DNA of 64,000 nt, from positions 1-64,000 of the forward strand of contig JAUMTX010000001.1 in assembly GCA_030530985.1 (NCBI GenBank). Reading direction: 5' to 3'. This stretch comes from Corynebacterium sp. GTDB lineage: Bacteria > Actinomycetota > Actinomycetes > Mycobacteriales > Mycobacteriaceae. The position numbers and the translations under genes were made by a program. The notes beneath the pieces were generated by a model that saw only the letters and a program-made list of their open reading frames with translations, did no database searches and had not been told where the DNA came from. This document shows, piece by piece, positions 48,805 to 57,212 of the stretch. Numbering within the stretch: position 1 is the first letter of the stretch; each line of letters begins with the position of its first letter.

Positions 48805-49203
48805 TTACCAGACGTAGGCGAGGACTTCCCCACCTACACCCTTGTTAGCTGCCTGACGGTCGGTAAGAAGGCCCTGAGAGGTGGAGATGATAGCAACACC
48901 GAGGCCACCGAGTACCTGAGGCAGGTTGGTGGACTTGGTGTACACACGCAGACCAGGCTTGGAAACGCGACGTACACCAGAGATGGAACGCTGACGGTTT
49001 GCACCGTACTTGAGCTGAATGGTGAGGGTCTTGCCTACCTTGGCATCCTCAACCTTGTAGTCAGCAATATAACCCTCGGTCTTCAAGATTTCAGCAATAT
49101 TTGCCTTCAGCTTGGAGGAGGGCATGGATACGGAATCGTGGTGCGCATTATTAGCGTTGCGCACGCGCGACAGCATATCCGCAATTGGATCTGTCATGGT
49201 CAT
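48805..49203 (-). CDS. rpsH: 30S ribosomal protein S8
   Basis: A 132-residue protein from ATG 49203 ([18 protein letters not shown]), the family start; a longer reading to 49245 is not supported. It is the first gene of rpsH-rplF-rplR-rpsE-rpmD-rplO here, because upstream lies a phosphatase gene rather than rplE/rpsN. The promoter therefore lies in 49204-49410. A split of the spc operon before rpsH is also known in C. glutamicum. Confidence 0.96.
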   Translation of the reverse strand: MTMTDPIADMLSRVRNANNAHHDSVSMPSSKLKANIAEILKTEGYIADYKVEDAKVGKTLTIQLKYGANRQRSISGVRRVSKPGLRVYTKSTNLPQVLGGLGVAIISTSQGLLTDRQAANKGVGGEVLAYVW

Positions 49204-49377
49204 AAGAAAAGACCTGATACCTTTCTCGTTGCGGTTCCGACTCACCCTACGTTATCGCCATACAGCCACTAGCGCCGGCGCGACTCAATAGCCGTGCAGC
49301 TCGCTGCCGATTGTTTGACGGACGTGTTAGGCAAGGGGCCTACAACAAATCTCGATACTTACAGACTTCGTGGACAC

Positions 49378-49415
49378 AAAGCCGAACTATTACTTTAGTA
49401 CACTTTCTCGGCTTT
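49378..49415 (-). terminator. Hairpin at the end of the PAP2 phosphatase gene
   Basis: 8-bp arms AAAGCCGA (49378-49385) and TCGGCTTT (49408-49415) with a 22-nt, partly self-paired loop, starting at the phosphatase stop codon. The T-run is short (TTTGTG), so it is a weak terminator candidate. Confidence 0.5.
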
Positions 49416-50644
49416 TACAAACTGAGGACGTGGACATTACCTGCATCATCAAGCTGGTAGCGTGCCGCAAAAGCCGCCGCTAGATTCAGTCGCTCCCAGG
49501 AAGCCTTGCCGGCTACATCCAAAGGCATGCCGGATGGGGTGGCAGTCTGCTCCAAAATCTGGCGCCTCTGCTCCCAATTGAGCTCTGGGAATTTATTAAC
49601 CAGCAGGTCAGGTGCCTGTTGTGGCACAATCATTGCTTCGCTTGTCGACGCAATAGCCTCAAAGCCATAACTCATGCGTTCCGTATACTCCCCCACCGGA
49701 TTGGTGGAATACGGGGCATTGACCCCTTGGGGATTAAGGCTATGGCGCCAAGCCAATTCGGCACGAATCTCCTCGGCGGCAGCGGTCACGGCCGCACGCA
49801 TCTTTGGATCATTCCACCTATCGGCAGCAGCTGCGGTACCCGTCATGCGGCCACCCATAATATCGAGCGGGTAGTGCACGCCCAAAACCATGCGGTTATA
49901 TCCGGATTCGGAACCACGGGCCAAAAGCTGCTCGGAATACTCCGGCAGGGCTGCGGCCAGAAGGGTGGTCACCCAGGTTGCCTGGTTGGTGTGTCCGGAA
50001 GGGAAGGACTTACTGGATAGATAAATCTCTTCCCCGGGAACCTCATAGCGCTTAATGCGCTCCGGTGCGGAGACAAATGGGCGTGAGTTTTTATAAATTG
50101 CCTTTTCCACAAAGGTGGAGGAGGCGATACCACCGGCACGGGCAAACCAGCCACCATTAAAAAGCATGCTGGTTTTTGGCAGGCGGTGTTCCGCCAGGGC
50201 GGTCTTGAGATATTCTGCGTTCTCGGTACCGAAGGCGTCGATAATCGCAGTAAATACACCGTCCTGGTCGGCGAGGGCGTCGGACTGTGCCCTGGCGATA
50301 GTTTCAGGACTGGCATTATTATTAATGTCCACTACCTGGTCCAGGTTGGACACCATGACAGCTTGGTTGGTCTTCAGGTTTTTGAAATCTGAAATCACAT
50401 CCAGATAGACGCCCCAGGGATGGGAGCTCAAATCTGAAATATAGCCAACATAATCACCCAGGCCAAAGCGCACAGGAATCGGCGCACCTTCGTGCAGAAC
50501 CGGCTCCTCTTGACCCGGGGCCACAGCAGGAATAGTGGGCAGCTCACCGGCCGAAGCCACCATTGGTGACTGGGCCGTGGAGGCGCATACTACTCCCGCT
50601 GCAAGCACCGCTGCCAGCGGTTTTTTAATCGCCAATCTGGTCAC
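49415..50644 (-). CDS. Secreted PAP2-superfamily acid phosphatase
   Basis: About 409 residues from GTG 50644; ATG 50659 and TTG 50635 are alternatives, and all overlap the end of ppk2. A signal peptide (IKKPLAAVLAAGVVCASTA) leads to the PAP2 phosphatase signature: KAIYKNSRP (about 185), FPSGHT (about 214) and RMVLGVHYPLDIMGG with the catalytic His (about 250). It resembles class A acid phosphatases that release phosphate from organic esters outside the cell. Coupling to a polyphosphate kinase suggests a phosphate-related operon. Confidence 0.85.
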   Translation of the reverse strand: MTRLAIKKPLAAVLAAGVVCASTAQSPMVASAGELPTIPAVAPGQEEPVLHEGAPIPVRFGLGDYVGYISDLSSHPWGVYLDVISDFKNLKTNQAVMVSNLDQVVDINNNASPETIARAQSDALADQDGVFTAIIDAFGTENAEYLKTALAEHRLPKTSMLFNGGWFARAGGIASSTFVEKAIYKNSRPFVSAPERIKRYEVPGEEIYLSSKSFPSGHTNQATWVTTLLAAALPEYSEQLLARGSESGYNRMVLGVHYPLDIMGGRMTGTAAAADRWNDPKMRAAVTAAAEEIRAELAWRHSLNPQGVNAPYSTNPVGEYTERMSYGFEAIASTSEAMIVPQQAPDLLVNKFPELNWEQRRQILEQTATPSGMPLDVAGKASWERLNLAAAFAARYQLDDAGNVHVLSL

Positions 50645-51524
50645 GTCCTCGCATAACAATCAGCGGATCTGGCTCGCCAACAAGTTCATGATCCTTACCC
50701 GTGTACTCAAACTTGGAGAGGATATACTTCATGGCATTGAGGCGGGCGCGCTTCTTATCATTGGAGCGAATGGTGATCCATGGGGACTCATCCGTATCGG
50801 TATAGCGGAACTGCTCTTCCTTGGCGCGGGTGTAATCATCCCAGCGATCCAAGGACGCCAGGTCCATTGGGGAGAGCTTCCACTGACGCACAGGATCCAC
50901 CTGACGGATAGCAAAGCGGGTGCGCTGCTCCTTCTGGCTCACGGAGAACCAGAACTTGGTCAGCGAAATACCGGAACCCATAATCATATTTTCGAGCATT
51001 GGTACCTCACGCAGGAATTCTGCGTGCTGGGATTCAGTACAGAAGCCCATGACGCGCTCCACACCGGAGCGGTTGTACCAGGAGCGGTCGAAGAAGACAA
51101 TCTCACCGGCGGCTGGGAAGTGCTCAATATAGCGCTGGAAATACCAGGAGGTGGACTCACGTGGGGATGGCTTTTCCAAAGCCACGGTGCGCGCACCACG
51201 AGGATTCAAGTGCTCATTGAAGCGCTTAATGGTGCCACCCTTACCGGCTGCGTCACGGCCCTCAAAGAGGATAATGTGGCGCTGACCAGTATCCTTGGTC
51301 CAGTTCTGCCACTTCAGGAGCTCAATCTGCAACAGGCGCTTGGTGTGGTCATATTCATGACGGCTCATGCGCTCTGAGTATGGGTAATTCTCGCGCCAGG
51401 TTTCTACTGGCTGGCCTGATGGGGTGATGAGGACTGGATCATCCTCGTCGGTGTCATCGACGATATAGCCCTCAGTTGCTGCCAGATCTACTACTGGCAG
51501 ATCATTGTCCGAACTTCTCTTCAT
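50625..51524 (-). CDS. ppk2: Polyphosphate kinase 2
   Basis: A 299-residue PPK2 enzyme with Walker A LFEGRDAAGKGG (87-98), the lid region and Walker B EIVFFDRSWYNRSGVE. It uses polyphosphate to phosphorylate nucleoside diphosphates, or the reverse. In C. glutamicum a ppk2 gene also lies beside the porin genes porA-porH, which agrees with the neighbours here. Confidence 0.95.
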   Translation of the reverse strand: MKRSSDNDLPVVDLAATEGYIVDDTDEDDPVLITPSGQPVETWRENYPYSERMSRHEYDHTKRLLQIELLKWQNWTKDTGQRHIILFEGRDAAGKGGTIKRFNEHLNPRGARTVALEKPSPRESTSWYFQRYIEHFPAAGEIVFFDRSWYNRSGVERVMGFCTESQHAEFLREVPMLENMIMGSGISLTKFWFSVSQKEQRTRFAIRQVDPVRQWKLSPMDLASLDRWDDYTRAKEEQFRYTDTDESPWITIRSNDKKRARLNAMKYILSKFEYTGKDHELVGEPDPLIVMRGRDQIGD

Positions 51525-51568
51525 GCTTATATTCTAGCTAACAATTGCTCCATTAATTGCAGACACGC

Positions 51569-51602
51569 AAAAAACCCCGCTCCACCAGGTGGAACGGGGT
51601 TG
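51569..51602. terminator. Bidirectional terminator between porin unit 1 and ppk2
   Basis: A long stem of AACCCCG and TCCA against TGGA and CGGGGTT (51573-51601) with one internal mismatch. On the minus strand it is followed by TTTTTTGCG, which ends the first porin unit. The plus side also has an A/T tail. Confidence 0.88.
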
Positions 51603-51619
51603 CAAAAAACGGGTTAAGA

Positions 51620-51787
51620 TTACTTAACACCCTGAAGGATGTCAGCAAGACCGTCGAAGATGGCGTAGAGCGCATAAGCAGCGTTCTTGAAGGTGCCGAA
51701 GTTGAAGTTCAGGCCGGCAATCTTGTAGCCAGAATTAGCAACAGAGAAGCTTGCGAGGGACTCGAGTGCCTTGTATACACTTTCCAT
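51620..51787 (-). CDS. porA: PorA-like mycomembrane porin subunit, unit 1
   Basis: A 55-residue protein read directly: start MESVYKALESLASFS, end IFDGLADILQGVK. An AAGGAG site precedes the ATG. It has no signal peptide, which is characteristic of corynebacterial PorA and PorH. The start resembles C. glutamicum PorA (MENVYEFLG, from memory). It is an amphipathic helix with several Ser residues that could carry the O-mycoloyl group needed in such porins. It forms a hetero-oligomeric outer-membrane channel with PorH, encoded 42 nt upstream. Assignment rests on size, start motif, pairing and the ppk2-groEL2 context. Confidence 0.82.
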   Translation of the reverse strand: MESVYKALESLASFSVANSGYKIAGLNFNFGTFKNAAYALYAIFDGLADILQGVK

Positions 51788-51829
51788 TATGTTTTCTCCT
51801 TAAAAAAAATTTCTACAGCGGAATTCTGA

Positions 51830-52000
51830 CTAGCTGTCCAGCTGAGCCAGGCCAGCAGCACCGAGGGCAGCATTGCTCTTAGAACCGAAGAGAGCTGCGA
51901 AGGTGTTCAGAACTACAGGGACGTACTTGATCAGCGCGTGCACGCCGCTGAAGAAAGCGGAGACGTCGCCAAGCTGGGTCTTGAGCAGAGAGATATCCAT
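51830..52000 (-). CDS. porH: PorH-like mycomembrane porin subunit, unit 1
   Basis: A 56-residue protein, MDISLLKTQLGDVSAFFSGV at the start, LGAAGLAQLDS at the end. The MD-(L/I)-SLLK-xxLG start matches C. glutamicum PorH as I recall it. A strong AAGGAG site lies 9 nt upstream. No signal peptide; an amphipathic helix spans about residues 14-42. It is the first gene of unit 1, followed by porA. The mRNA leader contains two short hairpins (CCACC/GGTGG at 52026-52039 and ATGCC/GGCAT near 52061). Confidence 0.84.
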   Translation of the reverse strand: MDISLLKTQLGDVSAFFSGVHALIKYVPVVLNTFAALFGSKSNAALGAAGLAQLDS

Positions 52001-52395
52001 TAGAAAAACTCCTTAATGGGTTTAGCCACCCGCAGGTGGTCTGTTTTCCAGTTGCTGAATGCCCTGAGGCATATCGGATTCCAATTTAGGACAGCCCTAA
52101 TTTTTTTTCAAACGCCCCCAAGCCCGCGTTCCCCCTACATTTGACAAACTACCAATCCGTAGCCTGTCGACGAACCAAATAATAGGCAAAATCCAATAAT
52201 CATTTAAAAACACATAGCCACAAACATTAAGGAAAGCTGGCAAATGTCAGGAATTTGCTTGATAACTAGGAATAATCGCTGCTGAGGTTAATTAATTAGA
52301 TGAACTACTTGCAGTTTGCATACCCCCACTCACAGCAAGTAATGCAAACTTAGTATAAGTACTTTTCTGTGTTGCATAAAATTAGCATAGCGCAT
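52001..52395. promoter_or_regulatory. Long upstream region of porin unit 1
   Basis: 395 AT-rich bases without a supportable gene. Besides the leader hairpins near porH, two crossing inverted repeats lie at 52307-52350: ACTTGC with GCAAGT and AGTTTGCAT with ATGCAAACT, in the order 1-2-1'-2'. A palindrome AAGTACTT lies at 52357-52364, and TGCATAAAA at 52373-52381 recurs upstream of unit 2. These may be regulator sites or a structured leader. Confidence 0.5.
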
Positions 52396-52437
52396 AAAAA
52401 ATAGCTACGGTAGAGGGAGAAGAACTACCGTAGCTAT
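52396..52437 (-). terminator. Intrinsic terminator of porin unit 2
   Basis: Perfect 13-bp arms ATAGCTACGGTAG (52401-52413) and CTACCGTAGCTAT (52425-52437) with an 11-nt loop. On the minus strand five T follow. Confidence 0.95.
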
Positions 52438-52476
52438 CGTGTGTGCATCATCCTGATTGACCGGGTATGAGCCGGT

Positions 52477-52644
52477 CTACTTCACGCCCTTGAGGATATC
52501 CGCAAGAGCACCGAAGATCTTGCCCAGTGCATGAATGGTTGGGCCAAGCTGACCAAAGTTCCAGTTCAATGGGCCGAGAGTATAGCCGCTCTTTGCGTCG
52601 GAGAAAGAAGCGAGGCTCTCTAGTGCCTTGTATACAGAATTCAT
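52477..52644 (-). CDS. PorA-like mycomembrane porin subunit, unit 2
   Basis: A 55-residue protein: start MNSVYKALESLASFS, end IFGALADILKGVK. The first 14 residues after position 2 and the last ten are nearly identical to the unit-1 protein, while the middle (residues 16-42) differs (SDAKSGYTLGPLNWNFGQLG). The two are recent paralogues whose central segment has diverged. No signal peptide. The gene is 24 nt after its PorH-like partner. Confidence 0.8.
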   Translation of the reverse strand: MNSVYKALESLASFSDAKSGYTLGPLNWNFGQLGPTIHALGKIFGALADILKGVK

Positions 52645-52668
52645 AATCGTACTCCTTGCTTATGCGGC

Positions 52669-52806
52669 CTATACGCCGTACTTGCCATTACTCAAAATCA
52701 GGACCAGGCCTCGTAGCAATGTCGGCACATGAACAATCAGGCCGTGCACGCCAGAGAAAAAGGCTGAAAGGTCACCCAATTGGGTCTTGACCAGGGAGAT
52801 ATCCAT
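52669..52806 (-). CDS. PorH-like mycomembrane porin subunit, unit 2 (short)
   Basis: A 45-residue protein: MDISLVKTQLGDLSAFFSGV, then HGLIVHVPTLLRGLVLI. The first 23 residues closely match the unit-1 PorH; the C-terminal part is 11 residues shorter and ends LSNGKYGV. No signal peptide. It is the first gene of unit 2. Confidence 0.8.
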   Translation of the reverse strand: MDISLVKTQLGDLSAFFSGVHGLIVHVPTLLRGLVLILSNGKYGV

Positions 52807-53207
52807 GGTTGACTCCTTACTACCCGACAGGCGGGATTATGACTACAAATGAATCGAATGGAACTCTGCAACCGTAGGTCGCAGCGTCTGGAAGTAGAGA
52901 ATAATGGATCTGCAACGGTTTTACAAACTGCATAAAAACGAATCGGCTATAAAAACCGATCTGAGTAGTATAAAAACGCAGGTATTTCCCGCTTTTAACT
53001 CTGCATAAAATTTTTTCGCCCGCTCTGCAGCGTCCAGCTTTTTACCCCCAAACGGGGGTAATTCAGTCAATGCACAGTCTGCACGGGTTTTCGCAAAAAT
53101 AAATCGCCACAGCAGTATACAAAAGCCCCAAAAAAGTGATTCTAATCACGTAGTTAATCTGCGTACATGATACATTTCTACTACGCTAAAGGCGTGTTGA
53201 CTCATAA
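52807..53207. promoter_or_regulatory. Long upstream region of porin unit 2
   Basis: About 400 AT-rich bases without a supportable gene. Three copies of ATAAAAAC lie at 52932-52939, 52949-52956 and 52970-52977, the middle one inside an inverted repeat ATCGG/CCGAT (52942-52946, 52956-52960). TGCATAAAA occurs at 52929 and 53002, as upstream of unit 1. The repeats lie 125-200 nt upstream of the PorH-like start. Confidence 0.5.
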
Positions 53208-53242
53208 AAAAGACCCTGCTCGTGGCGGAACCACGAACAGGG
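53208..53242 (-). terminator. Intrinsic terminator of porin unit 3
   Basis: 12-base arms CCCTGCTCGTGG (53214-53225) and CCACGAACAGGG (53231-53242) with one mismatch. On the minus strand the stem is followed by TCTTTTTTATG. Confidence 0.93.
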
Positions 53243-53262
53243 CTGGGCGTCGAATATGAACT

Positions 53263-53418
53263 TTAGCCGGCTGCAAAGGACAGCAGGTACTTAGCGCCAC
53301 TCATGAGGTAGTAGAGCGGGGTAACGAGGCCGGAGAGGTCACTCAGGGTCACATTAAAAACAGAGGAGTTAGAACTCCACTCGGCAACATTGTTGAGGAA
53401 ATTAATAATGGTGGTCAT
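53263..53418 (-). CDS. PorA-like small protein, unit 3
   Basis: A 51-residue protein, MTTIINFLNNVAEWSSNSSV, ending YYLMSGAKYLLSFAAG. It shares size, lack of signal peptide, Ser-rich centre and position with the PorA-like proteins of units 1 and 2 but little sequence. An AAGG site precedes the ATG. It is a plausible porin subunit by context; a different function is possible. Confidence 0.68.
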   Translation of the reverse strand: MTTIINFLNNVAEWSSNSSVFNVTLSDLSGLVTPLYYLMSGAKYLLSFAAG

Positions 53419-53434
53419 CTGTAGGGCCTTTCAG

Positions 53435-53575
53435 TTAGCTGGAGTAGGAAACATCCTTGGAGAGGATATTTGCCACGGCAGACAGGGCCTTAGGCAGATA
53501 GGTGGTGATCAAGCTCGCACCATAGAGCAAGTTATAGGCATTAGTAAGCTGGGTCTGAATCGCGCTCAGGTCCAT
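53435..53575 (-). CDS. PorH-like small protein, unit 3
   Basis: A 46-residue protein, MDLSAIQTQLTNAYNLLYGA, ending ILSKDVSYSS. It keeps the PorH-type start MDxS-xxTQL and a single amphipathic helix. A GAAAGGA site lies upstream. It is the first gene of unit 3, 16 nt before its partner, with a repeat-rich promoter region upstream at 53690-53760. Confidence 0.72.
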   Translation of the reverse strand: MDLSAIQTQLTNAYNLLYGASLITTYLPKALSAVANILSKDVSYSS

Positions 53576-53692
53576 GTGTGTCCTTTCGGTAATCTTCGTT
53601 CTGACATAAGCCAATGTACTGACCGAACCAGCAGAGCAAAACTCTTAAAAACCCCTGGTAAACATGGATTTTTCGCCATTTTTCCAGCCGCC

Positions 53693-53760
53693 TTTCACAT
53701 TTCACATCTGCGGTATGTGAAAAGTCCCTGCTCCCCCGCCCCCAAAGTGAAAATTCCCTG
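53693..53760. promoter_or_regulatory. Repeated putative operator sites upstream of porin unit 3
   Basis: GTGAAAAGTCCCTG (53717-53730) and GTGAAAATTCCCTG (53747-53760) differ at one base and start exactly 30 bp apart. Next to them TTTCACAT (53693-53700) and TTCACAT (53701-53707) lie in tandem and form an inverted repeat with ATGTGAAA (53715-53722). The block is 118-185 nt upstream of the PorH-like start. Helical phasing suggests cooperative binding of a regulator. Confidence 0.55.
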
Positions 53761-53881
53761 GTTTTCCCACCATGCGGAATCCTCCCAAGTTCCCGGGAGT
53801 CCTGCGGAAACAGCCCCAAACCCCCGGCAATCTTTTATCTCCTACCCCACGCCAAACCGCCCCAAGACCAACTCAGCCACG

Positions 53882-53911
53882 AAAAAAGGGTGCTGCCCGA
53901 AGGCAACACCC
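53882..53911 (-). terminator. Intrinsic terminator after groEL2
   Basis: 10-base arms GGGTGCTGCC (53888-53897) and GGCAACACCC (53902-53911) with one mismatch and a CGAA loop. The A-run to the left gives TTTTTTC on the minus strand. Confidence 0.92.
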
Positions 53912-53936
53912 AGATTTTTTAAAAAACCCGAAGTTT

Positions 53937-55595
<1,659 letters not shown>

Positions 55596-55676
55596 TCACT
55601 CGAGTACTTCCACCTTGGCGCCCGCGACGGCGAACTGGGAGTGACACCAGTCTCTACCAAGAAGGAACATAACTTT

Positions 55677-55703
55677 TTAGCACTCACAGCGATAAAGTGC
55701 TAA
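55677..55703. promoter_or_regulatory. CIRCE operator (HrcA site) of groEL2
   Basis: Left arm TTAGCACTC (55677-55685), 9-nt spacer, right arm AAGTGCTAA (55695-55703), one mismatch from GAGTGCTAA. It lies between groEL2 and the divergent peptidase gene, 60 nt from the latter's start. Confidence 0.88.
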
Positions 55704-55763
55704 TTACTTTTTTACCAATCAAATCCCGGCACTGCAACCGAAAATCGCACTAAACTGTAAGCC

Positions 55764-57134
55764 ATGAGCGAACAGAGCAAAAATCACCCACTTTTCCCGA
55801 CCTTGGAAGCCCACTTCCACTCCCCTGCCACCCGCGAAGAATTTTTCACAAATCTTTCGGAATTGGTCGCCTTCAACTCCGTACACTCCACCCCTTCGCT
55901 TGCCGACGACCTCGATGGCGCCTGCGATTGGACGGCCGCCAAGCTTTCCGAGCTCGGTTTTGATGTAGAAACCCACCGTACCGTGGACCAAAGCCAGGTC
56001 ATTACCGCCCGCCGCCACTTCTCGGAGAAACTCCCCACCGTTCTCCTCTACGCCCATTATGATGTGGTGCCAGTCAATAATCCAGAAGACTGGCAGTCCG
56101 ACCCCTTCACCCTCACAGAGCGCAACGGTCGTTGGTATGCCCGCGGTGCTGCTGACTGCAAGGGCAACCTGGCCATGCACCTGGGTGTTTTGGCTGCTTT
56201 GGAAAAATTTGAATTTTTTGAAAACCCACGGGCCAATATCACCGTCATTGTTGAAGGCTCCGAGGAAATGGGTGGTGAGGGCCTGCACCACTTCCTGGCC
56301 GAAAACCCCGAAATCTTCCGCGCCGACCGCATTATGATTGCCGACTCCGGTAATGCGGCCCTGGGTGTGCCCACCTTGACCACCTCTCTTCGCGGTGGCG
56401 CGCAGGTAGTGGTGGGCGTCGATACGCTCAAAACCCCAGTCCACTCCGGCGCGCTCGGCGGCCCAGCCCCCGACGCTGTTACCGCGCTAATCAAGCTGCT
56501 CGACACCCTGCACAATGAGCGTGGCGAAACCACCATCGATGGTGTTGCATGTTTCGAAAACTGGGAGGGCCGCGCCTACGACGCCACCCAATTCGCCGCC
56601 GACGCTGGTGTTTTGGAAGGCGTATCGCTGCCCGGCAAGCCTGAGGACGTCGCCTCCGCCCTGTGGGCCCGCCCCGCCATTAGCATCACCGGCTTCACCT
56701 CCACCCCCGTGGACAAAGCCATCAATGCTGTGCCCGCCACCGCCGCCGCCAATTTGAATTTGCGCGTACCAGCGGGCCTCAGCACCGCGGAAACCGTGGC
56801 CGCTTTGGAAACACATTTGAAAAACCACGTGCCATGGAATGCTCGCCTGCGCATTGAAGTTTCAGACGTCAACGAACCATTCGCCGGCGGCATTGACACC
56901 CTCATGGCCGACTGCCTGAGTGCTGCCTACGATGGCCAAGCCACCCAGCTCATCGGCTCCGGCGGCTCCATCCCACTGTGCACCGAACTCCAAGAACTCT
57001 TCCCGGATGCACAGCTCGCCCTCTACGGTGTCGAAGAACCAACCTGCGCCATCCACTCCGTGGATGAATCCGTGGACCCGGAGGAAATCGCCCGCATCGC
57101 CCTGGCCGAGGCCCTCTTCCTCTTCTCCATCTAA
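55764..57134 (+). CDS. M20-family metallopeptidase (dipeptidase)
   Basis: A 456-residue enzyme of the M20 family. The metal ligands and catalytic residues are His98 and Asp100 (YAHYDVVP), bridging Asp131 (RGAADCKG), catalytic Glu167 and ligand Glu168 (EGSEEMGG), Asp in ADSG and a C-terminal His (AIHSVDES). The central dimerisation domain is present. It probably cleaves dipeptides in the cytoplasm. A TAAACT box ends 7 nt before the ATG, so the mRNA may be leaderless. The CIRCE of groEL2 is just upstream. Confidence 0.92.
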   Translation: MSEQSKNHPLFPTLEAHFHSPATREEFFTNLSELVAFNSVHSTPSLADDLDGACDWTAAKLSELGFDVETHRTVDQSQVITARRHFSEKLPTVLLYAHYDVVPVNNPEDWQSDPFTLTERNGRWYARGAADCKGNLAMHLGVLAALEKFEFFENPRANITVIVEGSEEMGGEGLHHFLAENPEIFRADRIMIADSGNAALGVPTLTTSLRGGAQVVVGVDTLKTPVHSGALGGPAPDAVTALIKLLDTLHNERGETTIDGVACFENWEGRAYDATQFAADAGVLEGVSLPGKPEDVASALWARPAISITGFTSTPVDKAINAVPATAAANLNLRVPAGLSTAETVAALETHLKNHVPWNARLRIEVSDVNEPFAGGIDTLMADCLSAAYDGQATQLIGSGGSIPLCTELQELFPDAQLALYGVEEPTCAIHSVDESVDPEEIARIALAEALFLFSI

Positions 57135-57150
57135 GCCTTCGCGATATTTC

Positions 57151-57188
57151 AAAAACCCCAGTCCAGAATTTTCTGAACTGGGGTTTTT
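57151..57188. terminator. Bidirectional terminator between the M20 gene and the giant surface-protein gene
   Basis: 18-base arms (57151-57168 and 57171-57188) with A5 at one end and T5 at the other and one internal mismatch; core ACCCCAGT/ACTGGGGT. It serves both convergent genes. Confidence 0.93.
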
Positions 57189-57212
57189 GCGTTGGGGTTT
57201 GCTTGTGCCTGC

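Noticed and set aside
52241..52282. A 13-codon plus-strand frame with an upstream AAGGAAAG that could be a leader peptide
   Set aside because: No gene follows it on the plus strand, and its length is within chance expectation.
52301..52355. A 17-codon plus-strand frame starting MNYLQFAYPH
   Set aside because: It has no ribosome site and coincides with the inverted repeats that better explain the sequence.
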